Program-made: the position numbers and the translations under genes | Source: Nostoc sp. KVJ3 | GTDB taxonomy: Bacteria > Cyanobacteriota > Cyanobacteriia > Cyanobacteriales > Nostocaceae | Assembly (NCBI RefSeq): GCF_026127265.1 | Contig: NZ_WWFG01000001.1 | Coordinates: 3,077,501 to 3,141,500 of the forward strand | DNA length: 64,000 nt | Direction: 5' to 3' | The notes under the pieces: generated by a model | What the model saw: the letters and a program-made list of their open reading frames with translations, nothing else | Told to the model about the DNA's origin: nothing | The model's database searches: none | Part shown: piece by piece, positions 24,709 to 32,491 of the stretch | Layout of the letters: each line of letters starts with the position of its first letter | Numbering within the stretch: the stretch's first letter is position 1

Positions 24709-25245
24709 CTAACTGGTTGAATTAGACAAAGAGCGAATCTCTGAAGAAAAGGAAGCTGTTGTCACGCCTTTACCATCACTGGTTTTAATTGTCGCTACGC
24801 GAAATCGCAGATTTGGGGTAGCAAACCAAATTCGCTCCTCAGCAGCAGCGAGTTCATAAGCTGTCACCAGGGTAAAAATACCATCATCACTCAGATGATA
24901 TTTACCTACTGCGGGGATTGTTTCGGCGTATCCTTTGTCACGGAGGAGTTTTCCTTTAGAAGGATTTTCGATATCGGGAATTGGCACTAGCACAGTACTA
25001 CCAGAGATTGCTTTATCATCCCAATCTGACTGACCTTCCCAAGTCATCCGAAAAGGGTGGGTGATAGTGGCGGGGTTGCTATCATACAATTTACAGATTG
25101 CTAGCACCGCCGGATCGTCGGTGGATAGAGACTCAATGTCAATGTTAGAAAGCACTTGTTCAAAGTGGGCGAATGCTAAATGATGACCGCTACGCTGCGA
25201 TCGCCATCGTCCAATTGAAAGTTCAAAGAATTCCGTAATTTCCAT
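24709..25245 (-). CDS. cpeS: CpeS/CpcS-family phycobiliprotein lyase
   Basis: 178 residues from MEITEFFELSIGRWRSQR, the usual family start; an upstream ATG at 25281 would add 12 residues. Lipocalin-like beta barrel signs: SGHHLAFAHFEQ, FRMTWEG, GSTVLVPIPD, GKYHLSDDGIFTLVTAYE, EERIWFATPNLRFRV. CpeS proteins bind phycoerythrobilin and attach it to Cys-82-type sites of PE subunits. It sits between a PE-type linker and cpeT, matching the known operon order. A CpcU/CpeU-type role is possible from the GRWRSQRSGHH signature. Confidence 0.85.
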   Translation of the reverse strand: MEITEFFELSIGRWRSQRSGHHLAFAHFEQVLSNIDIESLSTDDPAVLAICKLYDSNPATITHPFRMTWEGQSDWDDKAISGSTVLVPIPDIENPSKGKLLRDKGYAETIPAVGKYHLSDDGIFTLVTAYELAAAEERIWFATPNLRFRVATIKTSDGKGVTTASFSSEIRSLSNSTS

Positions 25246-25332
25246 TAGAAAAGTGATTTTAAAAAGTAGCTTACAATCCAAGATATATCTTGGTTAAAAA
25301 GTTATTCTACTATTCTAGTCAGGAGTTAGGAG

Positions 25333-25352
25333 AGACGCGATTAATCGCGTCT
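25333..25352. repeat. Dispersed palindrome between linker gene and cpeS
   Basis: AGACGCGATTAATCGCGTCT, a perfect palindrome of the family listed at 3751. It lies inside the presumed linker-cpeS-cpeT-cpeR transcript and could attenuate or process it. Confidence 0.8.
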
Positions 25353-25384
25353 TTACAATCTCCCCACTCCCTTACTTAGGCAAT

Positions 25385-26143
25385 CTAAGCAACTTCAGTG
25401 ATGCTGATGATTTTGCCGCCTGTTCTATGAATGTTTTGCACTTGTCCAGACAGTTGGTTGTAGTTAACTACATATTCGAGGTTGCCCAGACGAGTACGGA
25501 GATTAGCTGAACCTTTGACTGCCTTAATCAAGAAGCGTTTGCTGGTGCTGCTGACACTAGAACCAGCAGCAGGAGGCTTGATAGATGTAGGTAAGTTTGC
25601 ACCGATATCGCCGATCAGCTTGGCTTTGCGATCGCTATCGCTGGTAGCGACTCCTCTCAGTAAGGTAAAAGTCCGGTTAAAGGTAACATTTTTAATCCCT
25701 ACTTGGGAGCTAGTGCTACGAGGATAAGGGACAATATTCTCGCCAAAATTCTGCTGATACTCTTCGCTATCGATATAGGATTCGATTTCAGCATCGTAGC
25801 CCTGTTCGTTGTAGATGCGGACGTGTTCGGAAATTTCTGCTTGATCGGCAGGAGGACGACCTAGCAGGTGTTTAAAGTTCAGTTCGATGAACCGATACTG
25901 AGAGGAAGAACTGAAAAACAGGGATTGATATAGTTCTGATTTCGCAACGGTGTTGACGAATTCACGGACGCTGATTTTGCGATCGCGCAATTGCGATTCA
26001 GCAGTGGCTAGGCGCTCACTTTCTAATAAGTGAGCATTCCCCAAAACCTGTTTGTAAACTGCGCGAATCAGTGTCTGTAATTCACTCTCAGCTATGTTTG
26101 GACGCAGTTCAACATTAGGTGAATCAATGACCCAAAGTGACAT
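25385..26143 (-). CDS. Phycoerythrin-associated rod linker with C-terminal CpcD-like domain
   Basis: 252 residues. Linker domain at about 20-150 (LIRAVYKQVLGNAHLLESER; ELNFKHLLGRPPADQ; DSEEYQQNFGENIVPYPRS) and a CpcD-like domain at about 197-252 (KRFLIKAVKGSANLRTRLGN...GKIISITEV). This is the architecture of CpeC/CpeD/CpeE linkers. In F. diplosiphon the gene directly before cpeS is cpeE; I cannot tell which of the three this corresponds to. ATG at 26143 has AGGAGA nearby (minus strand). First gene of the likely linker-cpeS-cpeT-cpeR operon. Confidence 0.9.
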   Translation of the reverse strand: MSLWVIDSPNVELRPNIAESELQTLIRAVYKQVLGNAHLLESERLATAESQLRDRKISVREFVNTVAKSELYQSLFFSSSSQYRFIELNFKHLLGRPPADQAEISEHVRIYNEQGYDAEIESYIDSEEYQQNFGENIVPYPRSTSSQVGIKNVTFNRTFTLLRGVATSDSDRKAKLIGDIGANLPTSIKPPAAGSSVSSTSKRFLIKAVKGSANLRTRLGNLEYVVNYNQLSGQVQNIHRTGGKIISITEVA

Positions 26144-27117
26144 AGAAGTATCTCCTTAAAAACGTGAATTAAATGAAATCTTTGAGTATTCTCCCCCTTA
26201 TGGAGGTAGATTTTTGCCTCAGCTGCCAGTTATTTTTGTTACTGACTAGCATTTGTAAAACTTTAGGTTGTTAAAGTGCGTTAAATATCTTCGTATATGA
26301 CAACTGACGGCAGAACCGATCAAACTCTAGATGGGCGATCGCTTTTAATCAATGATGAATACTGGGCATTTGTGACTGGAGATTGAGTACTGCAAAAATT
26401 TTTCCCAATCCCCAATTTCTATTCTTTAAACAATCTTTAGTGATGCTCACCTTTTTCCTAAGCTTAGTTTGTAGATATATTTTCTAGTTGACAGGAGTAA
26501 TATTGGCAATCACACGGACTTGCTTGTGAATCCGTTGATACTCTTATGAAAGCTGATTGTATGGCACGAAAAATACTTGGTTACTACGGCGAAACTTGGA
26601 AAAGCCATTCAAACTATCTCCCAGTTAACAACTAAATTTTATGAGAAGGATATCCAGCAGATGTTAAAAAACTTTACATCTTGATGACAAAGGAGAGGTC
26701 ATAGAGACTTTAAATCCTTATTAGTCTTGAGGATCTAAGTTTTTGCATCGTTACGCCTTTATACATTCTGATACGATGCCGAAGCCATATTTATTAAAAT
26801 TTGTGAAGTTAGGTAATACTATTTAGAGTACTCCAAGTAAAAAAATGCCCAATTGTCATTGCGAGCGAAGCGAAGCAATGACGGGTTTTGGATCATTTAT
26901 TTTTTGGAACACTCTTAGAGAAATTTCAGCTTGTTTTTAGTATTTGATTTGCGATCGCTATGTAGGTAATGATATTGTTGTCCTGCCTTGAGCAAGAGTA
27001 TTAATTATCCTGAGATACCAGAGTTTATTTCGGTAGGTGGGTAAGAATAAATCAACCTATGTTACGTAATGTAAATTTAATTAAATTGGCTTTTAGCAAG
27101 CATATTGAGCGGCTTGA
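26144..27117. other. Long intergenic region upstream of the PE linker operon
   Basis: 974 bp, AT-rich. It should contain the operon promoter near 26150-26300. Two very short frames occur: 26297-26386 (29 codons, MTTDGRTDQTLDGRS...) and ATG 26544 (MKADCMARKILGYYGETWK...). Neither is supported as a gene. Dispersed pieces: GTCATTGCGAGCGAAGCGAAGC (26857-26880) and GTAGGTGGGTAAGAATAAA (from about 27033). Confidence 0.55.
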
Positions 27118-27768
27118 CTACAAAGCTGATTGAATTTGGAAAGTAGCCAGTTGACCGATTAAATGGTCAAAATAGGGAGCAAGAGTTTCCTGGTGATTGG
27201 CTGGGCAGCGTTTCAAACTAGCAGCCTTGATGCTTTTTAAGCCTAAAAGCATTGCATCTAATGGAACTTGTAATTCTTGATAGAGCAAGTTCATATAATG
27301 CAGTCCTCCGGGACTGGTATAGTGAGTGTGCCCACCTGCTATACCATAGGTAATGCAGCGAAGAAAATGCCAAAAATCGCGCCAGCAAGCTTGGGCGCGT
27401 TCTGGCGGATAAAGGCCACCTCCCGGCTGAGTAATTTCAGGATAGATGGTCAAAACCTGCTCTCTAGCCTCATCAACAATTTCAACGGCGCGATCGCGTA
27501 ACAAAACAGCAATAGCAATCAACTCAGAATTATCAGATGACAAGGTTGTAATTTGCAACAAGTCTTCGTCGTTCAAATAGCGAAAAGCATCATCCGCAGC
27601 TTGAAATATAGCGATCGCTGCTTTTGGATGGGACTGTTCCCACTCAGCAAAGCTGATAATTCTCGCTTTGGCGATTAATTCTTTGACGGTTTCGCTTAAT
27701 TGAGTCATTAATTTAGGGAATTGGGAATTGATTAAATCTTCCCAAATGCGATCGCCATTTTTTGACAT
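27118..27768 (-). CDS. Orphan phycobiliprotein-like protein
   Basis: 216 residues. The C-terminal half carries the phycobiliprotein (globin-like) signature: ITQPGGGLYPPERAQACWRD, then FLRCITYGIAGG, LLYQELQVPLDAMLLGLKS. ACWRD matches the bilin-attachment Cys region (Cys-82/84 type), here Cys128. Relative to alpha/beta subunits there is an N-terminal extension of ~40 residues, and the second half of the fold is shorter. It lies beside PE linker and lyase genes, divergent from a HEAT-repeat gene with 39 bp between. It may be a bilin carrier, assembly factor or minor subunit; the function is unknown. Confidence 0.75.
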   Translation of the reverse strand: MSKNGDRIWEDLINSQFPKLMTQLSETVKELIAKARIISFAEWEQSHPKAAIAIFQAADDAFRYLNDEDLLQITTLSSDNSELIAIAVLLRDRAVEIVDEAREQVLTIYPEITQPGGGLYPPERAQACWRDFWHFLRCITYGIAGGHTHYTSPGGLHYMNLLYQELQVPLDAMLLGLKSIKAASLKRCPANHQETLAPYFDHLIGQLATFQIQSAL

Positions 27769-27807
27769 CTGTAAAATAAAGTAAAGATAGCTCTACCAAA
27801 TGCACCT

Positions 27808-28470
27808 ATGGAAATCCATCAAATCCAAGCTGAACTGAAGAACCCAGATTTTCAATATCGTTTGAAGGCGATCGCAGCCCTCAATGATTATGAATCAGAA
27901 GTTGCAGTTCCTCTGCTAACAACTAAACTTCATGACTCAGAATTTTTGGTGCGTTCTTTTGTAGCAAGAGGTTTGGGTAATCAACAATCAGCAGAATCCT
28001 TTGCTGCTTTGATGCAAATAATGAAATTCGACGATACTCCCAACGTGCGAGCAGAAGCGGCAAATTCTTTGTCGCTATTTGGTAGAGTCGCAGTTTCTCA
28101 TCTAGTTATGGCATTTTATCAGGATGACCACTGGCTAGTTAAGCGGAGCATTTTAGCTGCGATCGCTGAAATGGATTGCCCTGAAGAACTATTTGATATC
28201 TGCGTCCAGGGTTTAAAAGACGAAGATTTCACAGTTCAGGAATCTTCTGTTGATGGACTTGGCTTACTAGCTAATTCTAACCAACGGACTGCCGCACTAT
28301 CCCAAATACTCACCTTAGTGAATGATGAATCTTGGCGGATGCGCGTACGAGTTAGCTATGCCCTCAAACGTTTTGACGAGCCGGAAGCAAAAGCAGCCCT
28401 GAACCAACTCAGACAGGATGAGGATCACCGAGTTGTCGGAGCAGCTTTAGAAGACTTGTTGCCACAATAG
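27808..28470 (+). CDS. HEAT-repeat protein of the phycobilisome lyase/chaperone type (CpeZ/NblB-like)
   Basis: 220 residues made of about six HEAT-like helical pairs (RLKAIAALNDYESEVAVPLL; LVRSFVARGLGN; NVRAEAANSLSLFG; LVKRSILAAIAEMD; TVQESSVDGLGLLA; RMRVRVSYALKRFD). Such proteins include CpeY/CpeZ and CpcE/F-type lyase subunits and the NblB degradation factor. Length and location in a PE region favour a CpeZ-like chaperone role, but the repeat pattern alone cannot distinguish these. Confidence 0.75.
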   Translation: MEIHQIQAELKNPDFQYRLKAIAALNDYESEVAVPLLTTKLHDSEFLVRSFVARGLGNQQSAESFAALMQIMKFDDTPNVRAEAANSLSLFGRVAVSHLVMAFYQDDHWLVKRSILAAIAEMDCPEELFDICVQGLKDEDFTVQESSVDGLGLLANSNQRTAALSQILTLVNDESWRMRVRVSYALKRFDEPEAKAALNQLRQDEDHRVVGAALEDLLPQ

Positions 28471-28616
28471 CAGTATGGGCTTATTTGGAATATTGCGAGC
28501 AAACTTATTTGAACGATAACCAATATATTATTTTACCTTAAATTTGACCAAAATATCCGGTCAATCTGCCAAAATCTGGAAGAAAAGATCAACTTTTTCA
28601 AGATGAGGAGGCATTT

Positions 28617-28817
28617 GTGACTGATATACAAACTGGTCAAATGACTTGGCGACTACCAGGTTCCTCAGAATGTGCTTTACATTTGCGGCATAATGCTTCG
28701 GAACCTTGGCGATCGTATAAAGAATTTCCACAATATGTTTTATCCGATCCGCCAGGTTTTTCCGAAGGATACGCTACTTTTTTAGCACTTCTAAAAAAGA
28801 ACTGGCAACTTTTGTAA
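28617..28817 (+). CDS. Small protein of unknown function in the phycobilisome region
   Basis: 66 residues from GTG at 28617 with a strong GAGGAGG ribosome binding site at about 28603-28610. Sequence MTDIQTGQMTWRLPGSSEC...FPQYVLSDPPGFSEGYATF, basic and aromatic. I do not recognise it. It follows the HEAT-repeat gene by 146 bp on the same strand. The good ribosome binding site supports a real gene. Confidence 0.55.
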   Translation: MTDIQTGQMTWRLPGSSECALHLRHNASEPWRSYKEFPQYVLSDPPGFSEGYATFLALLKKNWQLL

Positions 28818-28931
28818 AGAGTGCTGAGTTGTGAGTGCTGTACATAGATAGCGGGGCGTTTAGCTCGTGCTAAGTACCTAGAAATTAGTTTTTAACTCCT
28901 ACTCATAACTCACAATTCAGCCCTATATTGG

Positions 28932-29756
28932 TCAAGCACTCAAACTATCACGAGTTGTTGTGCGGGTGTAGGCGTTCCAAACGTCGAGTTCTGAATATGG
29001 ACGGCTTTGAAGCATGGCTTTTGTTGCTTCTGTGAGTCCTTGGGCTAAAGTAAAATCTGCCCCAGCAATACTTTGAAGATGCTCCATCTCTGCGTCACTA
29101 AGGTCAGCTGCTCGCATATCTGTATGCTGCAAATCGGCTCCAGTCAATCGAGCATTGCGCAAGCAAGCCCCAGTCAAATAAGCTTTCGTCAGATCCGCCC
29201 CGCTCAAAGCCGCACCTTGCAAATTGGCTCCTGTCAAATCAGCGCCACTCAGGTAGGCTCCACGCAGATTAGCACCTTGTAAATCTGCATTTCGCAAAGA
29301 AGCTGTATTTAGAAAAGCACCATTAAGATTAGCACCGGGCCCTACTGCTCCCGAAGCTTTGTAGTTATAGTCTTGGGGCCATTGCGTATGTGTATCATAA
29401 CGTGCTACTTGCAGTTTGGCTCCCTGCAAATTAGCGCCACTGAGATTTGCTTGTTGGAGATTAGCACGGTTTAAGTAAGCTCCCTGCAAATTAGCACCAC
29501 TCAAATCGGCTCCCTGCAAATTAGCGCCTCGCAAATCTGCCTCACTCAAATCGACATTGCTCAAGACTATTTCACTGAGATCGGCTCCTAGTAGCTTGGC
29601 TTTACTCAAGTTAGCTTGTTGGAAATCGACTTCCCTGAGATTGAATTGGTACAAATCTACCCAATCTAGAGGGATTCCGGCTTTGAGCGCTTTTAAGATT
29701 TCTGGAGGTGGACTAGGGCGATCGCTAGTAATAAGTTGAATTTCACTATTTGTCAT
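28932..29756 (-). CDS. Pentapeptide-repeat protein
   Basis: 274 residues. Residues about 40-235 consist almost entirely of A(D/N)LXX repeats (ADLSEIVLSNVDLSEADLRG; ANLQGAYLNRANLQQANLSG), which fold into a right-handed quadrilateral beta helix. One short interruption (ARYDTHTQWPQDYNYKASGA) splits the solenoid. No membrane segment, so soluble. Such proteins act as scaffolds or DNA-mimic regulators; nothing in the sequence decides. It sits between phycobilisome genes without an obvious link. Confidence 0.9.
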   Translation of the reverse strand: MTNSEIQLITSDRPSPPPEILKALKAGIPLDWVDLYQFNLREVDFQQANLSKAKLLGADLSEIVLSNVDLSEADLRGANLQGADLSGANLQGAYLNRANLQQANLSGANLQGAKLQVARYDTHTQWPQDYNYKASGAVGPGANLNGAFLNTASLRNADLQGANLRGAYLSGADLTGANLQGAALSGADLTKAYLTGACLRNARLTGADLQHTDMRAADLSDAEMEHLQSIAGADFTLAQGLTEATKAMLQSRPYSELDVWNAYTRTTTRDSLSA

Positions 29757-29895
29757 TGGTTGATAAAAATATAACTTTTGGAGTTATTCTACACTTTAGC
29801 GAAATCGGGCTTCATCTTATTACCCAGTATTCAATAACACCAAAATTTGGTAAAACGAGGTTTTAAAACAGATGCATCTAATACCACCCTTGTCA

Positions 29896-30447
29896 ATGAT
29901 CGACTTCTTCCGTAAAAGTGAGGGGACATGGTTTACAGAACGCTCCGTTCATCATTTTGACTCGGCAGCCGATGAGTCGGGAGAGTCGAATTTGATCGTG
30001 AAAGTGATGGAAAAGAACGATCCAAAAGTCCAAGAAGTCTGTAAAGCCCAAGGGATAGATCCGACTAAAGCAACAGGCGGTGCTAGTTTTGCATGGCAAG
30101 CTAACCTAGATACCAGGCTACCTAATAGCGATAATGCTGCCATTTTGGTTGATATTCCCAACGAAACTAAACGTTCTGGAAAACTGATCCGCAACCAAGG
30201 CTATGTTGAGAGCATCCCCGTTGTGAGTCGGTATCAGTTTGCCGATGATGGAGTGCTGACGATTGATACTGACTATGACAATAATCAAGGTCAAGAACGT
30301 TGTTGGTTTGTTACTGATGATTTTCGTGTCAGGGTTAGTACCGTGCGAATGATGAACGGTGTCAACTTAATGACTTATTGTTCTGAACGCCGCTGTGTTT
30401 CCCAAGAACTGCTAAAGCAAATGATCGCTCGTAATCATGCTAGGTAG
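29896..30447 (+). CDS. Second CpeS/CpcS-family phycobiliprotein lyase
   Basis: 183 residues from MIDFFRKSEGTWFTERSVHH; an upstream ATG at 29872 adds eight residues not typical of the family. Lipocalin-type pattern: GGASFAWQANLD, AAILVDIPNE, GKLIRNQGYVESIPVVSRYQ, DDGVLTIDTDYDN, ERCWFVTDDFRVRVSTV. It differs clearly from the CpeS at 24.7 kb, so it probably serves another subunit or site (CpeU-like is one option). It precedes pebA and pebB on the same strand, separated by a repeat-rich 311-bp gap. Confidence 0.8.
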   Translation: MIDFFRKSEGTWFTERSVHHFDSAADESGESNLIVKVMEKNDPKVQEVCKAQGIDPTKATGGASFAWQANLDTRLPNSDNAAILVDIPNETKRSGKLIRNQGYVESIPVVSRYQFADDGVLTIDTDYDNNQGQERCWFVTDDFRVRVSTVRMMNGVNLMTYCSERRCVSQELLKQMIARNHAR

Positions 30448-30454
30448 GGAGTGG

Positions 30455-30670
30455 GGAAGAGGCAGGGAGCGGGGGGAGCAGGGGGAGCAGGGGAGCAGGG
30501 GGAGCAGGGGAGCAGGGGGAGCAGGGGAGGCAGGGGGAGCAGGGGAGCAGGGGAGGCAGGGGAGGCAGGGGAGGCAGGGGAGGCAGGGGAGGCAGGGGAG
30601 GCAGGGGAGGCAGGGGGAGAAAGAACTAATGCCCAATGTCCAATTCCCAATTCCCAATTCCCAATCCCCC
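30455..30670. repeat. G-rich short tandem repeat (GGGGAGCA / GGGGAGGCA) plus CCCAATTC units
   Basis: About 150 bp of nearly pure GGGGGAGCA, GGGGAGCA and GGGGAGGCA units, followed by CCAATTCCCAATTCCCAATT (30638-30665). All frames stay open through it, but the peptides are pure repeat and not credible. It separates the lyase gene from pebA; G-rich runs could form quadruplexes on the plus strand. Confidence 0.9.
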
Positions 30671-30758
30671 ATTAAGGAATGTTGCTTTGTTTCTCATAAA
30701 TGAGACGTGTACGATCGACATCATTTATTTTCATGCAAGGGTTAACAAATCATGCTCC

Positions 30759-31493
30759 ATGTATAAGCCTTTCCTGGAATTTTTAGAAAAAGAGCTATTT
30801 CAGCGATTTGATTTACAAAGTAGGGTCATTCCCCCTGGTTTGGAATTCAAAGTTAGCGATCGCGGCAGAAACCCTGCAACTATTCGCAGTTGGTGTTACC
30901 AATGTCAAGAGTTGCGGAAAATTCGCTATACCTACATTGATGCCGGAGAAAGCGCCCAAATTTTTAACAGCGTGGTTTATCCTAGTCATCACTACGATTT
31001 ACCTCTTTTAGGGATTGATTTTTTATCTTTTGGAAAAGTCAAAAACTTAATCGTACTTGACTTTCAACCTTTATTCCAGGATGAAGATTATCAAAACAAA
31101 TATATAGTTCCGCTACAATCTCTCCATAATAAATACCCAGATTTGGCACAAAACTTGGAAATGAAGTTTTACGATGCTAACCAGTATTTTTCTAAGTACC
31201 TATTGTTTGCCAAAACAGACCCTGAAACAGTTGCAACGAGAGTTTTTGAAGCTTTTCAGGATTATTTAAACTTGTATTGGCAAATGCTAGTAGATGCAAA
31301 ACCACTCCAAGATCCAGAAGATATCCAACGGATTGTTAAAGCTCAAAAAGACTACGACCAATATAGTGCAGACCGCGATCCCGCATCTGGTTTGTTTAGC
31401 AGTTACTTTGGTCATGAATGGTCGGAGCGTTTTCTCCATGAATTCTTATTTGAAGATGCTGTTCCTCTAGCAGTTAGTGCTGGCAAAAGATAA
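30759..31493 (+). CDS. pebA: 15,16-dihydrobiliverdin:ferredoxin oxidoreductase
   Basis: 244 residues from ATG at 30759 (MYKPFLEFLEKELFQRFDL). Upstream in-frame sequence is repeat-coded (NSQFPIPNPP), so the longer start is rejected. It reduces biliverdin IXalpha to 15,16-dihydrobiliverdin with ferredoxin, the first step to phycoerythrobilin. Family signs: WCYQCQELRKIRYTYIDAGE, NSVVYPSHHYDLPLLGIDFL, VLDFQPLFQDEDY, FYDANQYFSKYLLFA. The HY2-family active-site Asp-type region is present in YDLPLLGID. It is followed 48 bp on by pebB; PebA passes its product directly to PebB. Confidence 0.92.
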   Translation: MYKPFLEFLEKELFQRFDLQSRVIPPGLEFKVSDRGRNPATIRSWCYQCQELRKIRYTYIDAGESAQIFNSVVYPSHHYDLPLLGIDFLSFGKVKNLIVLDFQPLFQDEDYQNKYIVPLQSLHNKYPDLAQNLEMKFYDANQYFSKYLLFAKTDPETVATRVFEAFQDYLNLYWQMLVDAKPLQDPEDIQRIVKAQKDYDQYSADRDPASGLFSSYFGHEWSERFLHEFLFEDAVPLAVSAGKR

Positions 31494-31541
31494 CCGATTC
31501 GGGATTGGGGATTATTAATTTTGAATTCGGAGCGAAGCGAC

Positions 31542-32288
31542 GTGACATTATATCAGCCATTTCTCGATTATGCGATCGCTTATATGCGATCGCGCCTGGA
31601 TTTACAACCCTATCCTATCCCCACTGGGTTTGAGTTTAAAAGCGCTGTTGTGGGCAAAGGCAAAAATCAGGAAGAGGTTGTTACCACAAGTTACGCCTTT
31701 CAAACCACCAAATTGCGGCAAATTCGTGCTGCTCACGTCCAGGGTGGAAATTCGCTGCAAGTGCTGAATTTTGTGATTTTCCCCCGTCTCGACTACGATT
31801 TACCCTTTTTTGGGGCGGATTTGGTAACGTTGCCAGGAGGACATCTAATTGCTTTGGATATGCAGCCCCTATTCCGAGACGATTCGGCATATCAAGCAAA
31901 ATATACCGAACCAATTCTACCCATTTTCCACGCGCATCAACAGCATTTATCTTGGGGAGGGGATTTTCCTGAAGAAGCACAGCCATTTTTCTCTCCCGCT
32001 TTTTTGTGGACTCGTCCCCAAGAAACGGCTGTAGTCGAAACTCAGGTGTTTGCTGCTTTTAAAGACTATTTAAAAGCTTATTTGGATTTCGTAGAGCAAG
32101 CAGAAGCTGTAACAGATTCCCAAAATTTAGTAGCCATTGAGCAAGCCCAACTGCGATACCTGCGATATCGGGCTGAAAAAGACCCAGCACGAGGGATGTT
32201 CAAACGTTTCTATGGTGCCGAATGGACTGAAGAGTATATCCACGGCTTCTTATTTGACCTAGAAAGAAATTTGACAGCTATCAACTAA
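31542..32288 (+). CDS. pebB: Phycoerythrobilin:ferredoxin oxidoreductase
   Basis: 248 residues from GTG at 31542 (then TLYQPFLDYA); TTG at 31521 is in frame but is coded by a dispersed repeat. GGAG (31529-31532) is the likely ribosome binding site. It converts 15,16-dihydrobiliverdin to phycoerythrobilin. Strong PebB signature: FPRLDYDLPFFGADLVTLPG, PLFRDDSAYQAKYTEPILPI, FFSPAFLWTRP, LRYLRYRAEKDPARGMFKRF, YGAEWTEEYIHGFLFDLE. It supplies the chromophore used by the lyases in this region. Confidence 0.95.
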   Translation: MTLYQPFLDYAIAYMRSRLDLQPYPIPTGFEFKSAVVGKGKNQEEVVTTSYAFQTTKLRQIRAAHVQGGNSLQVLNFVIFPRLDYDLPFFGADLVTLPGGHLIALDMQPLFRDDSAYQAKYTEPILPIFHAHQQHLSWGGDFPEEAQPFFSPAFLWTRPQETAVVETQVFAAFKDYLKAYLDFVEQAEAVTDSQNLVAIEQAQLRYLRYRAEKDPARGMFKRFYGAEWTEEYIHGFLFDLERNLTAIN

Positions 32289-32344
32289 TATCGTGTTCGG
32301 TTAAAGACGTATTATTAAAACCGCAGAGGGAGCAGGGAAAAAGG

Positions 32345-32428
32345 GGCGTTGCTGAATCGAGGTATGAACTTGTAGAGACGTAAAATTTTACGTCTCTACA
32401 AGGATTTTTCACCGCAATCAGCAACGCC
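32345..32428. repeat. 84-bp MITE-like element with GGCGTTGCTGA ends, copy A
   Basis: Ends GGCGTTGCTGA and TCAGCAACGCC are perfect inverted repeats; the centre is a palindrome GTAGAGACGTAAA...TTTACGTCTCTAC (32372-32399). A second copy in opposite orientation lies at 60070-60156, and a one-ended fragment at about 45282. Non-coding; lies between pebB and uvrC, which converge, and could terminate both. Confidence 0.8.
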
Positions 32429-32491
32429 GAAAAAGGTTTTTAAGTTTTGGCACAGACGCATAAATTGAAATTTGACAGACTGTTAGTTTCC

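Noticed and set aside
26297..26632. Two 29-codon frames upstream of the PE linker operon
   Set aside because: Too short, no clear ribosome binding sites, no recognised similarity; kept only as a note in the intergenic entry.
30437..30703. Open frames through the G-rich repeat (Gly/Arg/Glu- or Pro/Ala-rich peptides)
   Set aside because: The repeat has no stops in several frames on both strands; the peptides are pure repeat translations without a start signal.
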